A DNA stretch of 64,000 nt from contig NZ_CP060713.1 in NCBI RefSeq assembly GCF_014395785.1, positions 958,501 through 1,022,500 on the forward strand. The letters run 5' to 3'. Below, one piece after another: positions 1 to 10,020 of the stretch (within the stretch, counting starts at the first letter, position 1; every line of letters starts with the position of its first letter). The DNA comes from Nocardioides mesophilus. GTDB taxonomy: Bacteria; Actinomycetota; Actinomycetes; Propionibacteriales; Nocardioidaceae. Below the pieces are notes generated by a model. That model ran no database searches. It worked only from the letters and a program-made list of their open reading frames with translations, and was not told the DNA's origin. Position numbers and translations under genes: made by a program.

Positions 1-2
1 AC

Positions 3-911
3 CTGACCAAGGCGCAGGCGGAGCCCGACCCGGACTTCCCCACCGTCGCGTTCCCGAACCCGGAGGAGCCCGGCGCGATGGACCTCGCCACCGAGGTGGC
101 CGCCGAGGTCGGTGCGGACCTGGTGGTCGCCAACGACCCGGACGCCGACCGTTGCGCGGTCGCGGTCCCGGGGCCGCACGGCTGGCGCACGCTGCGCGGC
201 GACGAGGTCGGGGTGCTGCTCGCCGACGCGCTCCTCCGCGCCGGCGTGCAGGGGGTCTACGCGTGCTCGATCGTCTCGTCCTCGCTGCTCGGGCGGCTGG
301 CGCAGTCCCACGGCCAGCCGCACCATGAGACGCTCACCGGCTTCAAGTGGATCGGACGCGTGGAGGGGCTGGCCTTCGGCTACGAGGAGGCGCTCGGCTA
401 CTGCGTCGCGCCGGAGCTGGTCCGGGACAAGGACGGGGTCAGCGCGCTGCTGCGGATCGCGGAGCTCGCGGCCGCGCTCAAGGCCGAGGGACGCACCCTC
501 CAGGACCGGCTCGACGAGATCGCCCGCGAGCACGGCCTCCACGCCACCGACCAGCTCTCGGTGCGGGTGAGCGATCCGGCCCGGATCACCGACGCGATGG
601 CCCGGCTCCGCAGCACCGCGCCGACCCGGCTCGGCGGCCTCGCCGTGGAGCAGGTCGACGACCTCGCCGAGGGCAGCGCCGACCTGCCGCCGACCGACGG
701 CCTGCGCTTCCGTCTCGCCGACCGGGCCCGGGTGGTGGTGCGCCCCTCCGGTACCGAGCCGAAGCTGAAGGCCTACCTCGAGGTCGTGGTCGCGGTCGAG
801 GGCGGGCGCGACGCCGAGCAGGGCGCGGTCGACGCCGCCCGGATCGCCGCGGCGGGCCGGCTGGACGCGATCCGTGCCGACCTGGCGGCGGCGCTGGACC
901 TGGAGGGCTAG
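3..911 (+). CDS. Phosphomannomutase/phosphoglucomutase family protein (5' partial)
   Basis: Alpha-D-phosphohexomutase that moves phosphate between C1 and C6 (or C5) of a sugar phosphate through a phosphoserine. The frame is open to the left edge, so the N-terminal domain with the catalytic serine lies outside. Visible are the metal-binding loop NDPDADR (about residues 44-50 of the 302-residue fragment), the sugar-binding stretch GFKWIGR, the FGYEEALGY motif, and the C-terminal phosphate-binding RPSGTEPKLK. It precedes deoC in the same direction, with one minus-strand gene between. I know of actinobacteria lacking DeoB in which the enzyme at this position may serve as phosphopentomutase; that role is inference. 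Family assignment is secure, substrate is not. Confidence 0.9.
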   Translation: MTKAQAEPDPDFPTVAFPNPEEPGAMDLATEVAAEVGADLVVANDPDADRCAVAVPGPHGWRTLRGDEVGVLLADALLRAGVQGVYACSIVSSSLLGRLAQSHGQPHHETLTGFKWIGRVEGLAFGYEEALGYCVAPELVRDKDGVSALLRIAELAAALKAEGRTLQDRLDEIAREHGLHATDQLSVRVSDPARITDAMARLRSTAPTRLGGLAVEQVDDLAEGSADLPPTDGLRFRLADRARVVVRPSGTEPKLKAYLEVVVAVEGGRDAEQGAVDAARIAAAGRLDAIRADLAAALDLEG

Positions 912-914
912 CGG

Positions 915-1553
915 CTAGAGGAGCAGCGTGACCAGGAACGCGACGGTGGTCACCGACAGCGCGGCCACCTCCGGCCAGGCGAGGACGTACCGTGCCTGGC
1001 CGGCCTCCTGGCCACGGGTCTCCCGGCGGGCCTCGTCCACGAGCTCCTCGAGGCGGGTGACCACGAAGGTCTGGTAGGACATCGCCCGCTCGTCGTTGTT
1101 GGCCCGGTCGGCGCGCAGCGCGAACTCGGTGAGTCGGCTGGTGCCCAGGGGCTGGTCGCGGCGACGACGCGAGCGGACCTCCTCGCGGATCGAGTTGCCG
1201 ATCCCGATGCACACGTAGCGCTTCTCACCGACCCACAGGTTCAGCGTCTGCCCGACCGAGATCTCGTCGACGGCAGCGAGGGGGACGTGCGCGTCGCGGA
1301 CCATGTTCTTCAGCACGACGTGCCGCCGGTACGCCGTGGCCCGCGGCCGCAGCTGGCTGACCCAGACGAGGAGACCGAACAGGACGGCGCCCAGTGCGAG
1401 CCGCAGGCCGTCCACCGAGCGGGCGTAGACGACGACGTAGCCCAGCAGGAACACGGTCGCGGCCAGGCCGGTGTAGCCGAGCAGCACCCCGCTGGTGGGC
1501 TTGAAGCGCTCCACCGGGCGAGAAGGGTCCGGGGAGGACGGCGGGCTGCTCAT
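915..1553 (-). CDS. PH-like domain membrane protein, unknown function
   Basis: Predicted 212-residue integral membrane protein. After a short Pro/Ser-rich N-terminus there are two closely spaced hydrophobic segments (about residues 25-42 and 47-65), then a cytoplasmic region with the alternating pattern of a bacterial PH-like domain (YRRHVVLKNM through VCIGIGNS), a basic Arg-rich stretch, and a final C-terminal hydrophobic helix. The start chosen is the ATG before SSPPSS; an upstream in-frame start would add 14 residues overlapping the deoC promoter. It converges on the phosphohexomutase with 3 bp between stops and is divergent from deoC. No enzymatic motif is recognised. Confidence 0.6.
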   Translation of the reverse strand: MSSPPSSPDPSRPVERFKPTSGVLLGYTGLAATVFLLGYVVVYARSVDGLRLALGAVLFGLLVWVSQLRPRATAYRRHVVLKNMVRDAHVPLAAVDEISVGQTLNLWVGEKRYVCIGIGNSIREEVRSRRRRDQPLGTSRLTEFALRADRANNDERAMSYQTFVVTRLEELVDEARRETRGQEAGQARYVLAWPEVAALSVTTVAFLVTLLL

Positions 1554-1606
1554 GACCCCGATTGTGCCTGCTGCCCGTCGTTTTCCCGCAACCACGGGGG
1601 CGCACC

Positions 1607-1612
1607 TATGCT
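1607..1612 (+). promoter_or_regulatory. Putative -10 element (TATGCT) of leaderless deoC promoter
   Basis: TATGCT fits the actinobacterial TAnnnT -10 consensus and lies 6 nt before the GTG of deoC. No Shine-Dalgarno sequence is present, which fits a transcript starting at the start codon. Confidence 0.5.
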
Positions 1613-1618
1613 GACCCG

Positions 1619-2617
1619 GTGAGCAGCACCCTGACCCCCAGCGAGGGCCGCCGGCACGCGTCCGGCGTTCCGGACGACCTCGCCGGCGCGACCTCCTCCG
1701 ACGCCTCGCTGCGTCGGTTCCTGCACGGACTGCCGGGTGTGGACCAGGTCGGCGCGGAGGCCCGGGCGGCGATGCTCGGCACCCGGTCGATCAAGACCAC
1801 GGCCAAGGCGGTCGCCCTGGACCTGGCGATCTCGATGGTGGACCTGACCACGCTGGAGGGGCAGGACACTCCGGGCAAGGTGCGCGCGCTGTGCACCAAG
1901 GCGCTGCGTCCCGACCCCGCCGACCCGAGCGCGCCCTCGACCGCCGCGGTGTGCGTGTACGCCGACATGGTGGCGACCGCCAAGGAGGTCGTCGGCGACG
2001 CGGTGAACGTGGCCGCGGTCGCGACCGCCTTCCCCTCGGGTCGCGCGGCCCGCGACATCAAGCTGATGGACACCGCCGACGCGGTCGAGGCCGGCGCCGA
2101 CGAGATCGACATGGTGATCGACCGCGGCGCCTTCCTGGCCGGCCGCTACCTCGACGTCTACGAGGAGATCGTCGCGGTCCGCGAGGCGTGCCGGCGGCCC
2201 GACGGCTCCGAAGCGCACCTCAAGGTGATCTTCGAGACCGGGGAGCTGCAGACCTACGACAACGTCCGCCGCGCCTCCTGGCTGGCGATGCTGGCCGGCG
2301 CGCACTTCATCAAGACCTCGACCGGCAAGGTGCAGCCGGCCGCCACCCTCCCGGTGACGCTGGTGATGCTCGAGGCGGTCCGCGACTGGCGTGAGGCCAC
2401 CGGCGCGATGGTCGGGGTGAAGCCGGCCGGCGGGATCCGCTCGGCCAAGGACGCGATCAAGTACCTCGTGATGGTCAACGAGGTGGCCGGACCGGACTGG
2501 CTCTCCCCCGACTGGTTCCGCTTCGGCGCCTCCACCCTGCTCAACGACCTGCTCATGCAGCGGACCAAGATGCGCACCGGCCGCTACTCCGGCCCCGACT
2601 ACTTCACCCTGGACTGA
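1619..2617 (+). CDS. deoC: Deoxyribose-phosphate aldolase
   Basis: Class I aldolase cleaving 2-deoxyribose-5-phosphate to glyceraldehyde-3-phosphate and acetaldehyde, the last step of deoxynucleoside catabolism. The 332-residue product carries the Schiff-base lysine in FIKTSTGK (Lys232) and the second conserved lysine in GVKPAGGIRS (Lys268). It is longer than the roughly 220-residue E. coli enzyme because of an N-terminal extension of about 80 residues, as I recall for actinobacterial and eukaryotic-type DeoC. GTG 1619 is preferred over an upstream ATG because of the -10-like hexamer 6 nt before it. The aldehyde dehydrogenase gene starts 4 nt after the stop, so acetaldehyde removal is probably co-transcribed. 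Confidence 0.95.
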   Translation: MSSTLTPSEGRRHASGVPDDLAGATSSDASLRRFLHGLPGVDQVGAEARAAMLGTRSIKTTAKAVALDLAISMVDLTTLEGQDTPGKVRALCTKALRPDPADPSAPSTAAVCVYADMVATAKEVVGDAVNVAAVATAFPSGRAARDIKLMDTADAVEAGADEIDMVIDRGAFLAGRYLDVYEEIVAVREACRRPDGSEAHLKVIFETGELQTYDNVRRASWLAMLAGAHFIKTSTGKVQPAATLPVTLVMLEAVRDWREATGAMVGVKPAGGIRSAKDAIKYLVMVNEVAGPDWLSPDWFRFGASTLLNDLLMQRTKMRTGRYSGPDYFTLD

Positions 2618-2620
2618 TCG

Positions 2621-4125
<1,505 letters not shown>

Positions 4126-4129
<4 letters not shown>

Positions 4130-5025
4130 CACCGATCTCCTCCTCCGAGGCCCGCGGCGGCCGGCTCGAGGTCCGCAAGACCTACAAGCTCTACATCGGC
4201 GGCGCGTTCCCGCGCTCCGAGTCGGGCCGCTCCTACGTCGTCAACGACGCCAAGGGCACCTTCCTCGCCAACGCCTCGGCGGCCTCCCGCAAGGACGCCC
4301 GCGACGCCGTCCAGGCCGCCCGCAAGGCATTCCCCGGCTGGTCGGCGCGCACGCCGTACAACCGCGGTCAGGTCCTCTACCGGATCGCCGAGGTGCTCGA
4401 GGGCCGCCGCGCCCAGTTCGTCGACGAGGTGCAGCGCTCCGAGGGCTCCGGCAAGCGCGCCGCCGAGGCGGCGGTCGACCTCTCCGTCGACCGGCTGGTC
4501 TGGTACGCCGGCTGGGCCGACAAGATCGCCCAGGTGGTCGGCGGCACCAACCCCGTGGCGGGGCCGTACTTCAACTTCTCGCTGCCCGAGCCGACCGGCG
4601 TCGTCGCGGTCGTCGCGCCGCAGCAGTCCTCGCTGCTCGGCCTGGTCAGCGTGGTCGCCCCGGTGGTCGTCACCGGCAACACCTGTGTGGTCGCCACCTC
4701 GAGCGCCCGGCCGCTGCCCGCGATCACGCTCTCGGAGGTGCTGGCCACCTCCGACGTGCCGGGCGGTGTGGTCAACGTGCTCACCGGCGCGCTCGCGGAC
4801 ACCACGCCGACGCTCGCCTCGCACATGGACGTGAACGCGATCGACCTCACCGGCCTGGCCGGGGACCCGGAGACCGCGACCGCGCTGGAGGTGGCGGCCG
4901 CGGAGAACCTGAAGCGGGTCCGCCGGGCACCGGCCGCCGAGCCCGACTGGACGCCCGAGCCGGGGCTCGAGGCGATGACCACGTTCCTGGAGACCAAGAC
5001 CGTCTGGCACCCGATCGGGATCTGA
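4126..5025 (+). CDS. Catalytically inactive aldehyde dehydrogenase-like protein
   Basis: 299-residue ALDH paralogue. The N-terminal half aligns in style with ALDH (KLYIGGAFPRSESG, WYAGWADKIAQVVGG, GVVAVVAPQQSSLLGL, VVTGNTCVV, GVVNVLTG), but the chain stops without the Glu motif or the active-site Cys, so it cannot work as a dehydrogenase. The start ATG overlaps the stop of the catalytic ALDH (ATGA), implying coupled translation and probable complex formation. A full ALDH joined to a dead ALDH domain resembles ALDH16, here split into two genes; that comparison is inference. It ends cleanly with no frameshift, so it looks like a conserved pseudoenzyme rather than a decayed gene. Confidence 0.8.
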
Positions 5026-5064
5026 GCGGCCGGTCCCCGCGGCGGGCGTACCGACCGCGTCGGG

Positions 5065-5070
5065 CAGAAT
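5065..5070 (+). promoter_or_regulatory. Putative -10 element (CAGAAT) before the uridine-kinase-like gene
   Basis: CAGAAT lies 6 nt before GTG 5077, in the spacing seen before many starts in this window. The first base departs from TAnnnT. Confidence 0.3.
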
Positions 5071-5076
5071 GCTCCG

Positions 5077-5694
5077 GTGCACGCGAAGGTGATCGTCCTG
5101 GCCGGGCCCTCCGGGTCCGGGAAGTCCCGGCTCTGCCGACGGGTGGGCGAGCACCTGGGGCTGCCGACGGTCAACCTCGACGACTACTACAAGAGCGGCG
5201 GGGACCCGACGCTGCCGATGCTCCCCGGTGCCGGCCGGCCCGCACAGCCCGACTGGGACCACCCGGACTCCTGGCTGGGCGAGGAGGCGACCGACGCCCT
5301 GGAACGGATCTGCCGCGACGGCGGCGCCGACGTGCCGGTCTACGACATCTCCCGGGACGGCCGGATCGGGCACCGGCGCTTCGAGCTGGCCGGCGCGCCG
5401 CTGCTGGTGGCCGAGGGCATCTTCGCCCAGGAGGTGGTGGCGGCGTGCCGGGCCCGCGGGATCCTGGCCGACGCGCTGTGCGTCCGCAACCATCCGGCCG
5501 TCACCTTCTGGCGCCGGCTCAGCCGGGACCTGCGCGAGCACCGCAAGCCACCGTTGCTGCTCGTGCGGCGCGGACTGCGTCTGATGCGCGAGGAGCCGCG
5601 CATCGTGGCTCACGCCGTGCAGGTGGGCTGTGCGGCAATGCCGCCGGAGCAGGCGTTCGACCGGATCAGATCTCTGGTCCACGCCCGCACCTGA
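5077..5694 (+). CDS. Uridine kinase-like P-loop NTPase
   Basis: 205-residue P-loop kinase. Walker A GPSGSGKS is at residues 10-17, followed by a DDYYKSGGDPTLP stretch and DWDHPDSW, which match the nucleoside-binding region of uridine/cytidine kinases. This fits phosphorylation of salvaged uridine or cytidine, in keeping with the deoC neighbourhood, but the substrate is inferred. It is expressed separately from the ALDH pair: 51 nt lie between, with a -10-like hexamer 6 nt upstream of the GTG. The C-terminal part (LSRDLREHRKPPLLLVRRG) is basic. Confidence 0.8.
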   Translation: MHAKVIVLAGPSGSGKSRLCRRVGEHLGLPTVNLDDYYKSGGDPTLPMLPGAGRPAQPDWDHPDSWLGEEATDALERICRDGGADVPVYDISRDGRIGHRRFELAGAPLLVAEGIFAQEVVAACRARGILADALCVRNHPAVTFWRRLSRDLREHRKPPLLLVRRGLRLMREEPRIVAHAVQVGCAAMPPEQAFDRIRSLVHART

Positions 5695-5726
5695 CGTGCG
5701 AAGGTGAACTCCCGAGGAGGACCACG

Positions 5727-7010
5727 ATGACGTTCCCGATGCCCGACCTGTCGCTGGACGAGCTCCGCGCGGCCCAGCTGGACCACCTCCGCGTCACGCT
5801 GACCCGCGCCTACGAGCTGGTCCCGCACTACCGCCGCGCCTTCAACCGCGCCGGGGTCCGCCCCGAGGACCTGCTCACGCTCGGCGACCTCGCCCGGTTC
5901 CCGTTCACCACCAAGGAGGACCTGCGCGAGAACTACCCGTTCGGCATGTTCGCGGTGCCCCGGGAGCAGGTCGCGCGCATCCACGCGTCGTCGGGCACGA
6001 CCGGGCGGCCCACCGTGGTGGGCTACACCGCCGAGGACCTCGACACGTGGGCGGACCTGATGGCCCGCTCGATCCACGCCGCGGGAGGTCGCCGGGGCGA
6101 CCTGGTCCACGTGGCCTACGGCTACGGGCTGTTCACCGGAGGGCTGGGCGCGCACTACGGCGCGGAGCGGCTCGGCTGCACGGTGGTGCCGGTGTCCGGC
6201 GGGATGACCGAGCGGCAGGTGCAGCTGATCCTGGACTTCCGGCCCCGGATCATCATGGTGACCCCGTCGTACTTCCTGGCCATCCTCGACGAGATGGAGC
6301 GGCAGGGCGTGGACCCCCGGCGTACCAGCCTCGAGATCGGCATCTTCGGGGCCGAGCCGTGGACCAACGAGATGCGGCTGGAGGTCGAGCGCCGGGCCGG
6401 CCTGGACGCCGTCGACATCTACGGGCTCTCCGAGGTGATGGGTCCCGGCGTCTCGCAGGAGGCCGTCTCCACCAAGGACGGCCTGCACCTGTGGGAGGAC
6501 CACTTCCTGCCCGAGGTCATCGACCCGTTCACCCTCGAGGTGGTGCCCGACGGGCAGGAGGGCGAGCTGGTGCTGACCAGCCTCACCAAGCAGGCGATGC
6601 CGGTCGTGCGCTACCGCACGCGGGACCTCACCCGGCTGCTGCCGGGCACCGCGTTCCCGGCGTTCCGGCGGATGCAGAAGATCACCGGCCGGAGCGACGA
6701 CATGATGATCGTCCGCGGCGTGAACGTCTTCCCGACCCAGATCGAGGAGCAGATCCTCAAGGTCGAGGGGCTGAGCCCGCACTACCTGTGCGTGCTCACC
6801 CGGCCCGGCCACCTCGACGTGCTGACGGTCCGCGTCGAGGCGCACGCCGACACGCCGGCAGCCCGGTGGAGGGCGCTGGCCGCGGAGCTGGTGCACCACG
6901 TGCGGGGCACGGTCGGCGTCGGGATCGAGGTCGAGGTGCTCGAGCCCGGTGCGCTGGAGCGGTCGCTGGGCAAGGCGAAGCGGATCTCCGACCAGCGTCC
7001 CCGGGCCTGA
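5727..7010 (+). CDS. paaK: Phenylacetate-CoA ligase
   Basis: AMP-forming acyl-CoA ligase of 427 residues that activates phenylacetate or a related aryl acid with ATP and CoA. The adenylate-binding loop HASSGTTGRPT and the YGLSEVMGPG motif are clear, and the C-terminal domain has SDDMMIVRGVNVFPTQIEEQI, typical of PaaK. ATG 5727 has a good ribosome site (GAGGAGG at about 5714-5720). No other paa genes (paaABCDE, paaZ) lie nearby, so the gene is isolated here and the exact acid it activates is uncertain. Confidence 0.9.
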   Translation: MTFPMPDLSLDELRAAQLDHLRVTLTRAYELVPHYRRAFNRAGVRPEDLLTLGDLARFPFTTKEDLRENYPFGMFAVPREQVARIHASSGTTGRPTVVGYTAEDLDTWADLMARSIHAAGGRRGDLVHVAYGYGLFTGGLGAHYGAERLGCTVVPVSGGMTERQVQLILDFRPRIIMVTPSYFLAILDEMERQGVDPRRTSLEIGIFGAEPWTNEMRLEVERRAGLDAVDIYGLSEVMGPGVSQEAVSTKDGLHLWEDHFLPEVIDPFTLEVVPDGQEGELVLTSLTKQAMPVVRYRTRDLTRLLPGTAFPAFRRMQKITGRSDDMMIVRGVNVFPTQIEEQILKVEGLSPHYLCVLTRPGHLDVLTVRVEAHADTPAARWRALAAELVHHVRGTVGVGIEVEVLEPGALERSLGKAKRISDQRPRA

Positions 7011-7048
7011 GTCGTGACCGCGGACAGCCGGCCGGCTCGGCGGTTTCG

Positions 7049-7054
7049 TATCCT
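7049..7054 (+). promoter_or_regulatory. Putative -10 element (TATCCT), leaderless rhodanese promoter
   Basis: TATCCT ends 6 nt before the ATG at 7061 and no ribosome site is visible, consistent with a leaderless transcript. Confidence 0.5.
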
Positions 7055-7060
7055 CGCCGC

Positions 7061-7519
7061 ATGAGTGCCGACGACGGGTCCGCGATCAGCCGGTTGCTGG
7101 CGGAGAACCGCAGCAGCCTGCGCCGGGTCCGGCCCGAGGAGCTCGAGACCGCCCGGGCGGCCGGCGCCCTGGTCGTCGACATCCGCCCCCTCGAGCAGCG
7201 GCAGCGCGACGGCGAGCTCCCGGGCGCCGTGGTCGTCGACCGCAACGTGCTCGAGTGGCGGCTCGACCCTACGAGCCCGCACCGGCTCGCGATCGCCGAC
7301 GATCCGGAGCGTCGCGTGGTGCTGGTCTGCAACGAGGGCTACAGCTCGAGCCTGGCCGCACGCACGCTGCAGCTGCTCGGTCTCGTCAACGCCACCGACC
7401 TCTGCGGCGGCTTCGTGGCGTGGCGCAGCACCGTCGGCGGATGCGCCGCACCGCCGCACCAGCGTGGTGGGAGAACAGGTGCGCGGTCCGGTGTCGGATC
7501 CGGGCGGGGTCGTTCGTAG
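7061..7519 (+). CDS. Rhodanese-like domain protein
   Basis: 152-residue single-domain rhodanese-like protein. Recognisable are ALVVDIRPLEQR near the N-terminus, the GAVVVDRNVLEWRL strand-helix, and the active-site loop VCNEGYSSSLAA with the predicted persulfide cysteine. The loop lacks the Arg of classical thiosulfate sulfurtransferases, so the acceptor is unknown. The last 25 residues (Gly/Arg/Ser-rich) are outside the fold and their DNA overlaps the predicted promoter of the next operon. Confidence 0.8.
   Translation: MSADDGSAISRLLAENRSSLRRVRPEELETARAAGALVVDIRPLEQRQRDGELPGAVVVDRNVLEWRLDPTSPHRLAIADDPERRVVLVCNEGYSSSLAARTLQLLGLVNATDLCGGFVAWRSTVGGCAAPPHQRGGRTGARSGVGSGRGRS
7492..7518 (+). promoter_or_regulatory. 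Predicted ECF42-type promoter upstream of the DGPF/sigma operon
   Basis: TGTCGG (7492-7497), a 17-nt spacer and CGTA (7515-7518) resemble the -35 TGTCGA / -10 CG(A/T)C element I recall for ECF42 sigma factors, which activate their own DGPF-sigma operons. It lies in the 3' end of the rhodanese gene and 56 nt before the DGPF start codon. Confidence 0.5.
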
Positions 7520-7574
7520 CAGGAGTGAGCGGCTGCCCGGCAGGGGCGCCCCACGGCACAGGAGATGATCCGCG

Positions 7575-7898
7575 ATGCAGTACCTGGTTTCCGTGATCGA
7601 CGACGGCACCGGCCTGGCCACCCCGACCGAGGAGGCCGACATCGGCGCGTTCAACGACCGGCTCCGGGCCGAGGGCCACTGGGTCTTCGCCGGCGGCCTC
7701 GGGTCGCCCGACCCGGCGACCGTCATCGACAACCGGGGTGACGAAGCGGTGTTCACCGACGGCCCCTTCGTGGAGTCGAAGGAGTACCTGGCCGGCTTCT
7801 GGATCATCGAGGCCGCCGACCTCGACGTGGCGCTGGCGCTCGCCGCCGAGGGGTCGAAGTGCTGCAACCGGAAGGTCGAGGTGCGACCGTTCCTGTGA
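7575..7898 (+). CDS. YCII/DGPF-domain protein, ECF42 partner
   Basis: 107-residue single-domain protein of the YciI-like superfamily. The family signature appears as TDGPFVESKEYLAGF (residues about 55-69), and the fold ends with a short beta strand (KVEVRPFL). DGPF proteins are standard neighbours of ECF42 sigma factors, where they are the regulated genes; their biochemical role is not settled. It has a strong ribosome site (AGGAGATGATCCGCG before ATG) and its TGA overlaps the GTG of the sigma gene (GTGA), so the two are translated together. Confidence 0.88.
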   Translation: MQYLVSVIDDGTGLATPTEEADIGAFNDRLRAEGHWVFAGGLGSPDPATVIDNRGDEAVFTDGPFVESKEYLAGFWIIEAADLDVALALAAEGSKCCNRKVEVRPFL

Positions 7899-9127
7899 AC
7901 CCGGTCGAGGTCGCGGACGCGATCACCCGGGTGCACCACGAGGAGTGGGCGCGGGTGGTCGCCTCCCTGACCCGGCGTTTCGGTGACCTCGACCTCGCCG
8001 AGGAGGCGGCGGCCGAGGCGTTCGCGACCGCCGTCGAGCGGTGGCCGGCCGACGGCGTACCCCCGAACCCGGGCGCCTGGCTGACCACCACCGCCACCCG
8101 CAAGGCGATCGACCGGATCCGGCGGGAGAACAAGCGCGACGCCAAGCAGAGGGAGGCTCAGGTGCTGTACGCCGACGACCCGCCCCAGCCTCTCGGCGCG
8201 GTCGACGACGAGCGGCTCCGGCTGATCTTCACCTGCTGCCACCCGTCGCTCTCGATGGAGGCCCGGGTGGCGCTGACGCTGCGCCTGGTCGGCGGTCTGA
8301 CCGTGCCCGAGATCGCCCATGCCTTCCTGGTGCAGGAGAGCACCATGGGCCAGCGCATCACCCGGGCGAAGGCGAAGATCAAGGTGGCTCGCATCCCGTA
8401 CCGGGTGCCGTCCACGGAGGACCTCCCGGCCCGGGTGGCCGGAGTGCTCGCGGTCCTCTTCCTGGTCTTCAACGAGGGCTACCTGGCCAGCGGTCCCGAC
8501 ACCGATCCGGTACGTCGGGACCTGACCGCCGAGGCGATCCGGCTGACCCGCATGATCCGTACCCTGCTCCCGGAGGACGGTGAGGTGGCCGGGCTGCTGG
8601 CGCTGATGCTCCTCACCGAGGCCCGCCGTACCGCCCGGGTCTCCGCGACCGGCGAGCTGGTCACACTCGGCGAGCAGGACCGTGGCGCCTGGGACGCGGC
8701 GATGGTCGCCGAAGGTCACCGGCTGGTGCGCGAGCGCCTGGCGACTGGCGTGGCTCCGGGTCGCTACCAGATCCTGGCGGCGATCAACGCCGTGCACACC
8801 TCGGCCCGCGACGCGCGCGACACCGACTGGTCGCAGGTCCTCGCCCTCTACGACCAGCTCGTCCGCCTGGACCCCTCGCCGATCATCGCCCTCAACCGGG
8901 CCGTCGCGGTCGCCGAGCTGGACGGTCCGGAGGTGGCGCTGGCCGCCGTCGACCGTCTCGAGGAGACGCTGGCCGGCTACCACGCCTTTCACGCGACCCG
9001 CGCCGACCTGCTGCGCCGGCTGGGCCGCAGCCGGCAGGCGCGGGCGGCGTACGACCGGGGCATCGAGCTGGCGGGCAACACCGCCGAGACCGCCTACCTG
9101 ACCCGGCGCCGCGACCAGCTGGCGTGA
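7895..9127 (+). CDS. ECF42-type RNA polymerase sigma factor with C-terminal TPR-like extension
   Basis: 410-residue sigma factor. Region 2 occupies about residues 1-75 (VHHEEWARVVASLTRRFGDLDLAEEAAAEAF) and region 4 about 100-160, with the helix-turn-helix around VPEIAHAFLVQESTMGQRITRAK. The following 250 residues are helical and TPR-like, the hallmark extension of ECF42 proteins, which have no separate anti-sigma factor. The coding frame starts at GTG 7895, overlapping the DGPF stop. It probably drives its own operon from the promoter at 7492-7518. What triggers it is unknown. Confidence 0.9.
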   Translation: MNPVEVADAITRVHHEEWARVVASLTRRFGDLDLAEEAAAEAFATAVERWPADGVPPNPGAWLTTTATRKAIDRIRRENKRDAKQREAQVLYADDPPQPLGAVDDERLRLIFTCCHPSLSMEARVALTLRLVGGLTVPEIAHAFLVQESTMGQRITRAKAKIKVARIPYRVPSTEDLPARVAGVLAVLFLVFNEGYLASGPDTDPVRRDLTAEAIRLTRMIRTLLPEDGEVAGLLALMLLTEARRTARVSATGELVTLGEQDRGAWDAAMVAEGHRLVRERLATGVAPGRYQILAAINAVHTSARDARDTDWSQVLALYDQLVRLDPSPIIALNRAVAVAELDGPEVALAAVDRLEETLAGYHAFHATRADLLRRLGRSRQARAAYDRGIELAGNTAETAYLTRRRDQLA

Positions 9128-9200
9128 CGCGACCCCTAGGCGGGGGCAAGAGGACGACCAGGGCGGGCATGACGGCGAGGAAGAGCGCAACATCCTCTAG

Positions 9201-9229
9201 TTGACACTTGATCAAGCAAATGCTTGAGT
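9201..9229 (+). promoter_or_regulatory. arsR-type promoter with overlapping palindromic operator
   Basis: A consensus -35 (TTGACA, 9201-9206), a 17-nt spacer and a -10-like TTGAGT (9224-9229) end 6 nt before ATG 9236. Within the spacer are a perfect palindrome CTTGATCAAG (9207-9216) and a near-perfect 16-mer TCAAGCAAATGCTTGA (9212-9227). This places repressor half-sites across the promoter, as expected for an autorepressed ArsR gene. Confidence 0.6.
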
Positions 9230-9235
9230 AAAAGC

Positions 9236-9583
9236 ATGGAGACCACTGCCGAGGACACCCAGCTCGACGCCGTGTTCACGGCGCTCGGGGACCACACCCG
9301 GCGAGACATCGTGGCCCGGCTGAGCGCCGGCGAGGCGACCGTCAAGGAGCTCGCGGAGCCGTACGCGATGAGCATGCAGGCTGTCTCGCAGCACATCCGG
9401 GTGCTGGAGCGGTCCGGGCTGATCAGCCAGGGACGGCACCGGCAGACGCGGCCGTGTCGACTCGAGCCCGCGGCTCTCGAGGCCGCGCTCAGCTGGATCG
9501 AGGAGAGCCGGCGCGCCTGGTCGGAGCGCCTGGACCGCCTGGAGACGCACCTCGCCCGCCTGCAGGAAGGTCCGGAGAAATGA
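9236..9583 (+). CDS. ArsR/SmtB-family transcriptional regulator
   Basis: 115-residue winged-helix repressor. Core features are AVFTALGDHTRRDIVARLSAGEATVKELAEP (helices 1-3) and the recognition helix MSMQAVSQHIRVLERSGLI, followed by the beta wing. No Cys-rich metal site is present, so it belongs with the metal-independent ArsR proteins paired with SRPBCC proteins. ATG 9236 is chosen over TTG 9224 because the promoter -10 would overlap the latter. It heads a three-gene operon with 4-nt overlaps and probably represses itself through the palindromes upstream. Confidence 0.88.
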   Translation: METTAEDTQLDAVFTALGDHTRRDIVARLSAGEATVKELAEPYAMSMQAVSQHIRVLERSGLISQGRHRQTRPCRLEPAALEAALSWIEESRRAWSERLDRLETHLARLQEGPEK

Positions 9584-10020
9584 ACGACGACGAGCTCATC
9601 TACCGGCGGGTCCTCCACGCACCGCGCGAGCTGGTGTGGCGGTGCCTCACGGAGCCCGCCGAGCTGGCGCAGTTCTGGGGCCCGAGCGGCATGACCACCC
9701 CGTTCGACGGCATCGTCGTAGAGCTCCGTCCCGGTGGCCGGTTCGAGACCCTGATGCTGGGCGAGCACGGCAGCCACCGGATGATCGCCACCTTCACCGA
9801 CGTCGTCGCTCCCGAACGGCTCGGCTGGGTCGAGCCGGCGAGCGGGATGCACACCACCAGCACGCTCAACGACCTCGGCGACGGCACCACCGAGGTGGTC
9901 ATCCATCAGCGACACGTTCCCGAGCCGATGCGCCGGCCCGAGGCCCGCGCCGGGTTCCTCACCTCTCTCGACAAGCTCGAGCAGCACCTCGCCCACCGCC
10001 TGCAGGGAGACCGATCGTGA
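9580..10020 (+). CDS. SRPBCC (AHSA1/START-like) domain protein
   Basis: 146-residue SRPBCC-fold protein with the AHSA1 signature: RRVLHAPRELVWRCLTEPAELAQFWGP at the start, ELRPGGRFETLM in the middle, and a C-terminal helix GFLTSLDKLEQHLAH. The fold binds a hydrophobic ligand in a deep pocket. Its ATG overlaps the arsR stop (ATGA) and its stop overlaps the next GTG. ArsR-SRPBCC pairs are common in actinobacteria, where the SRPBCC protein may sense or remove the ligand that relieves repression; this is inference. Confidence 0.85.
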   Translation: MNDDELIYRRVLHAPRELVWRCLTEPAELAQFWGPSGMTTPFDGIVVELRPGGRFETLMLGEHGSHRMIATFTDVVAPERLGWVEPASGMHTTSTLNDLGDGTTEVVIHQRHVPEPMRRPEARAGFLTSLDKLEQHLAHRLQGDRS

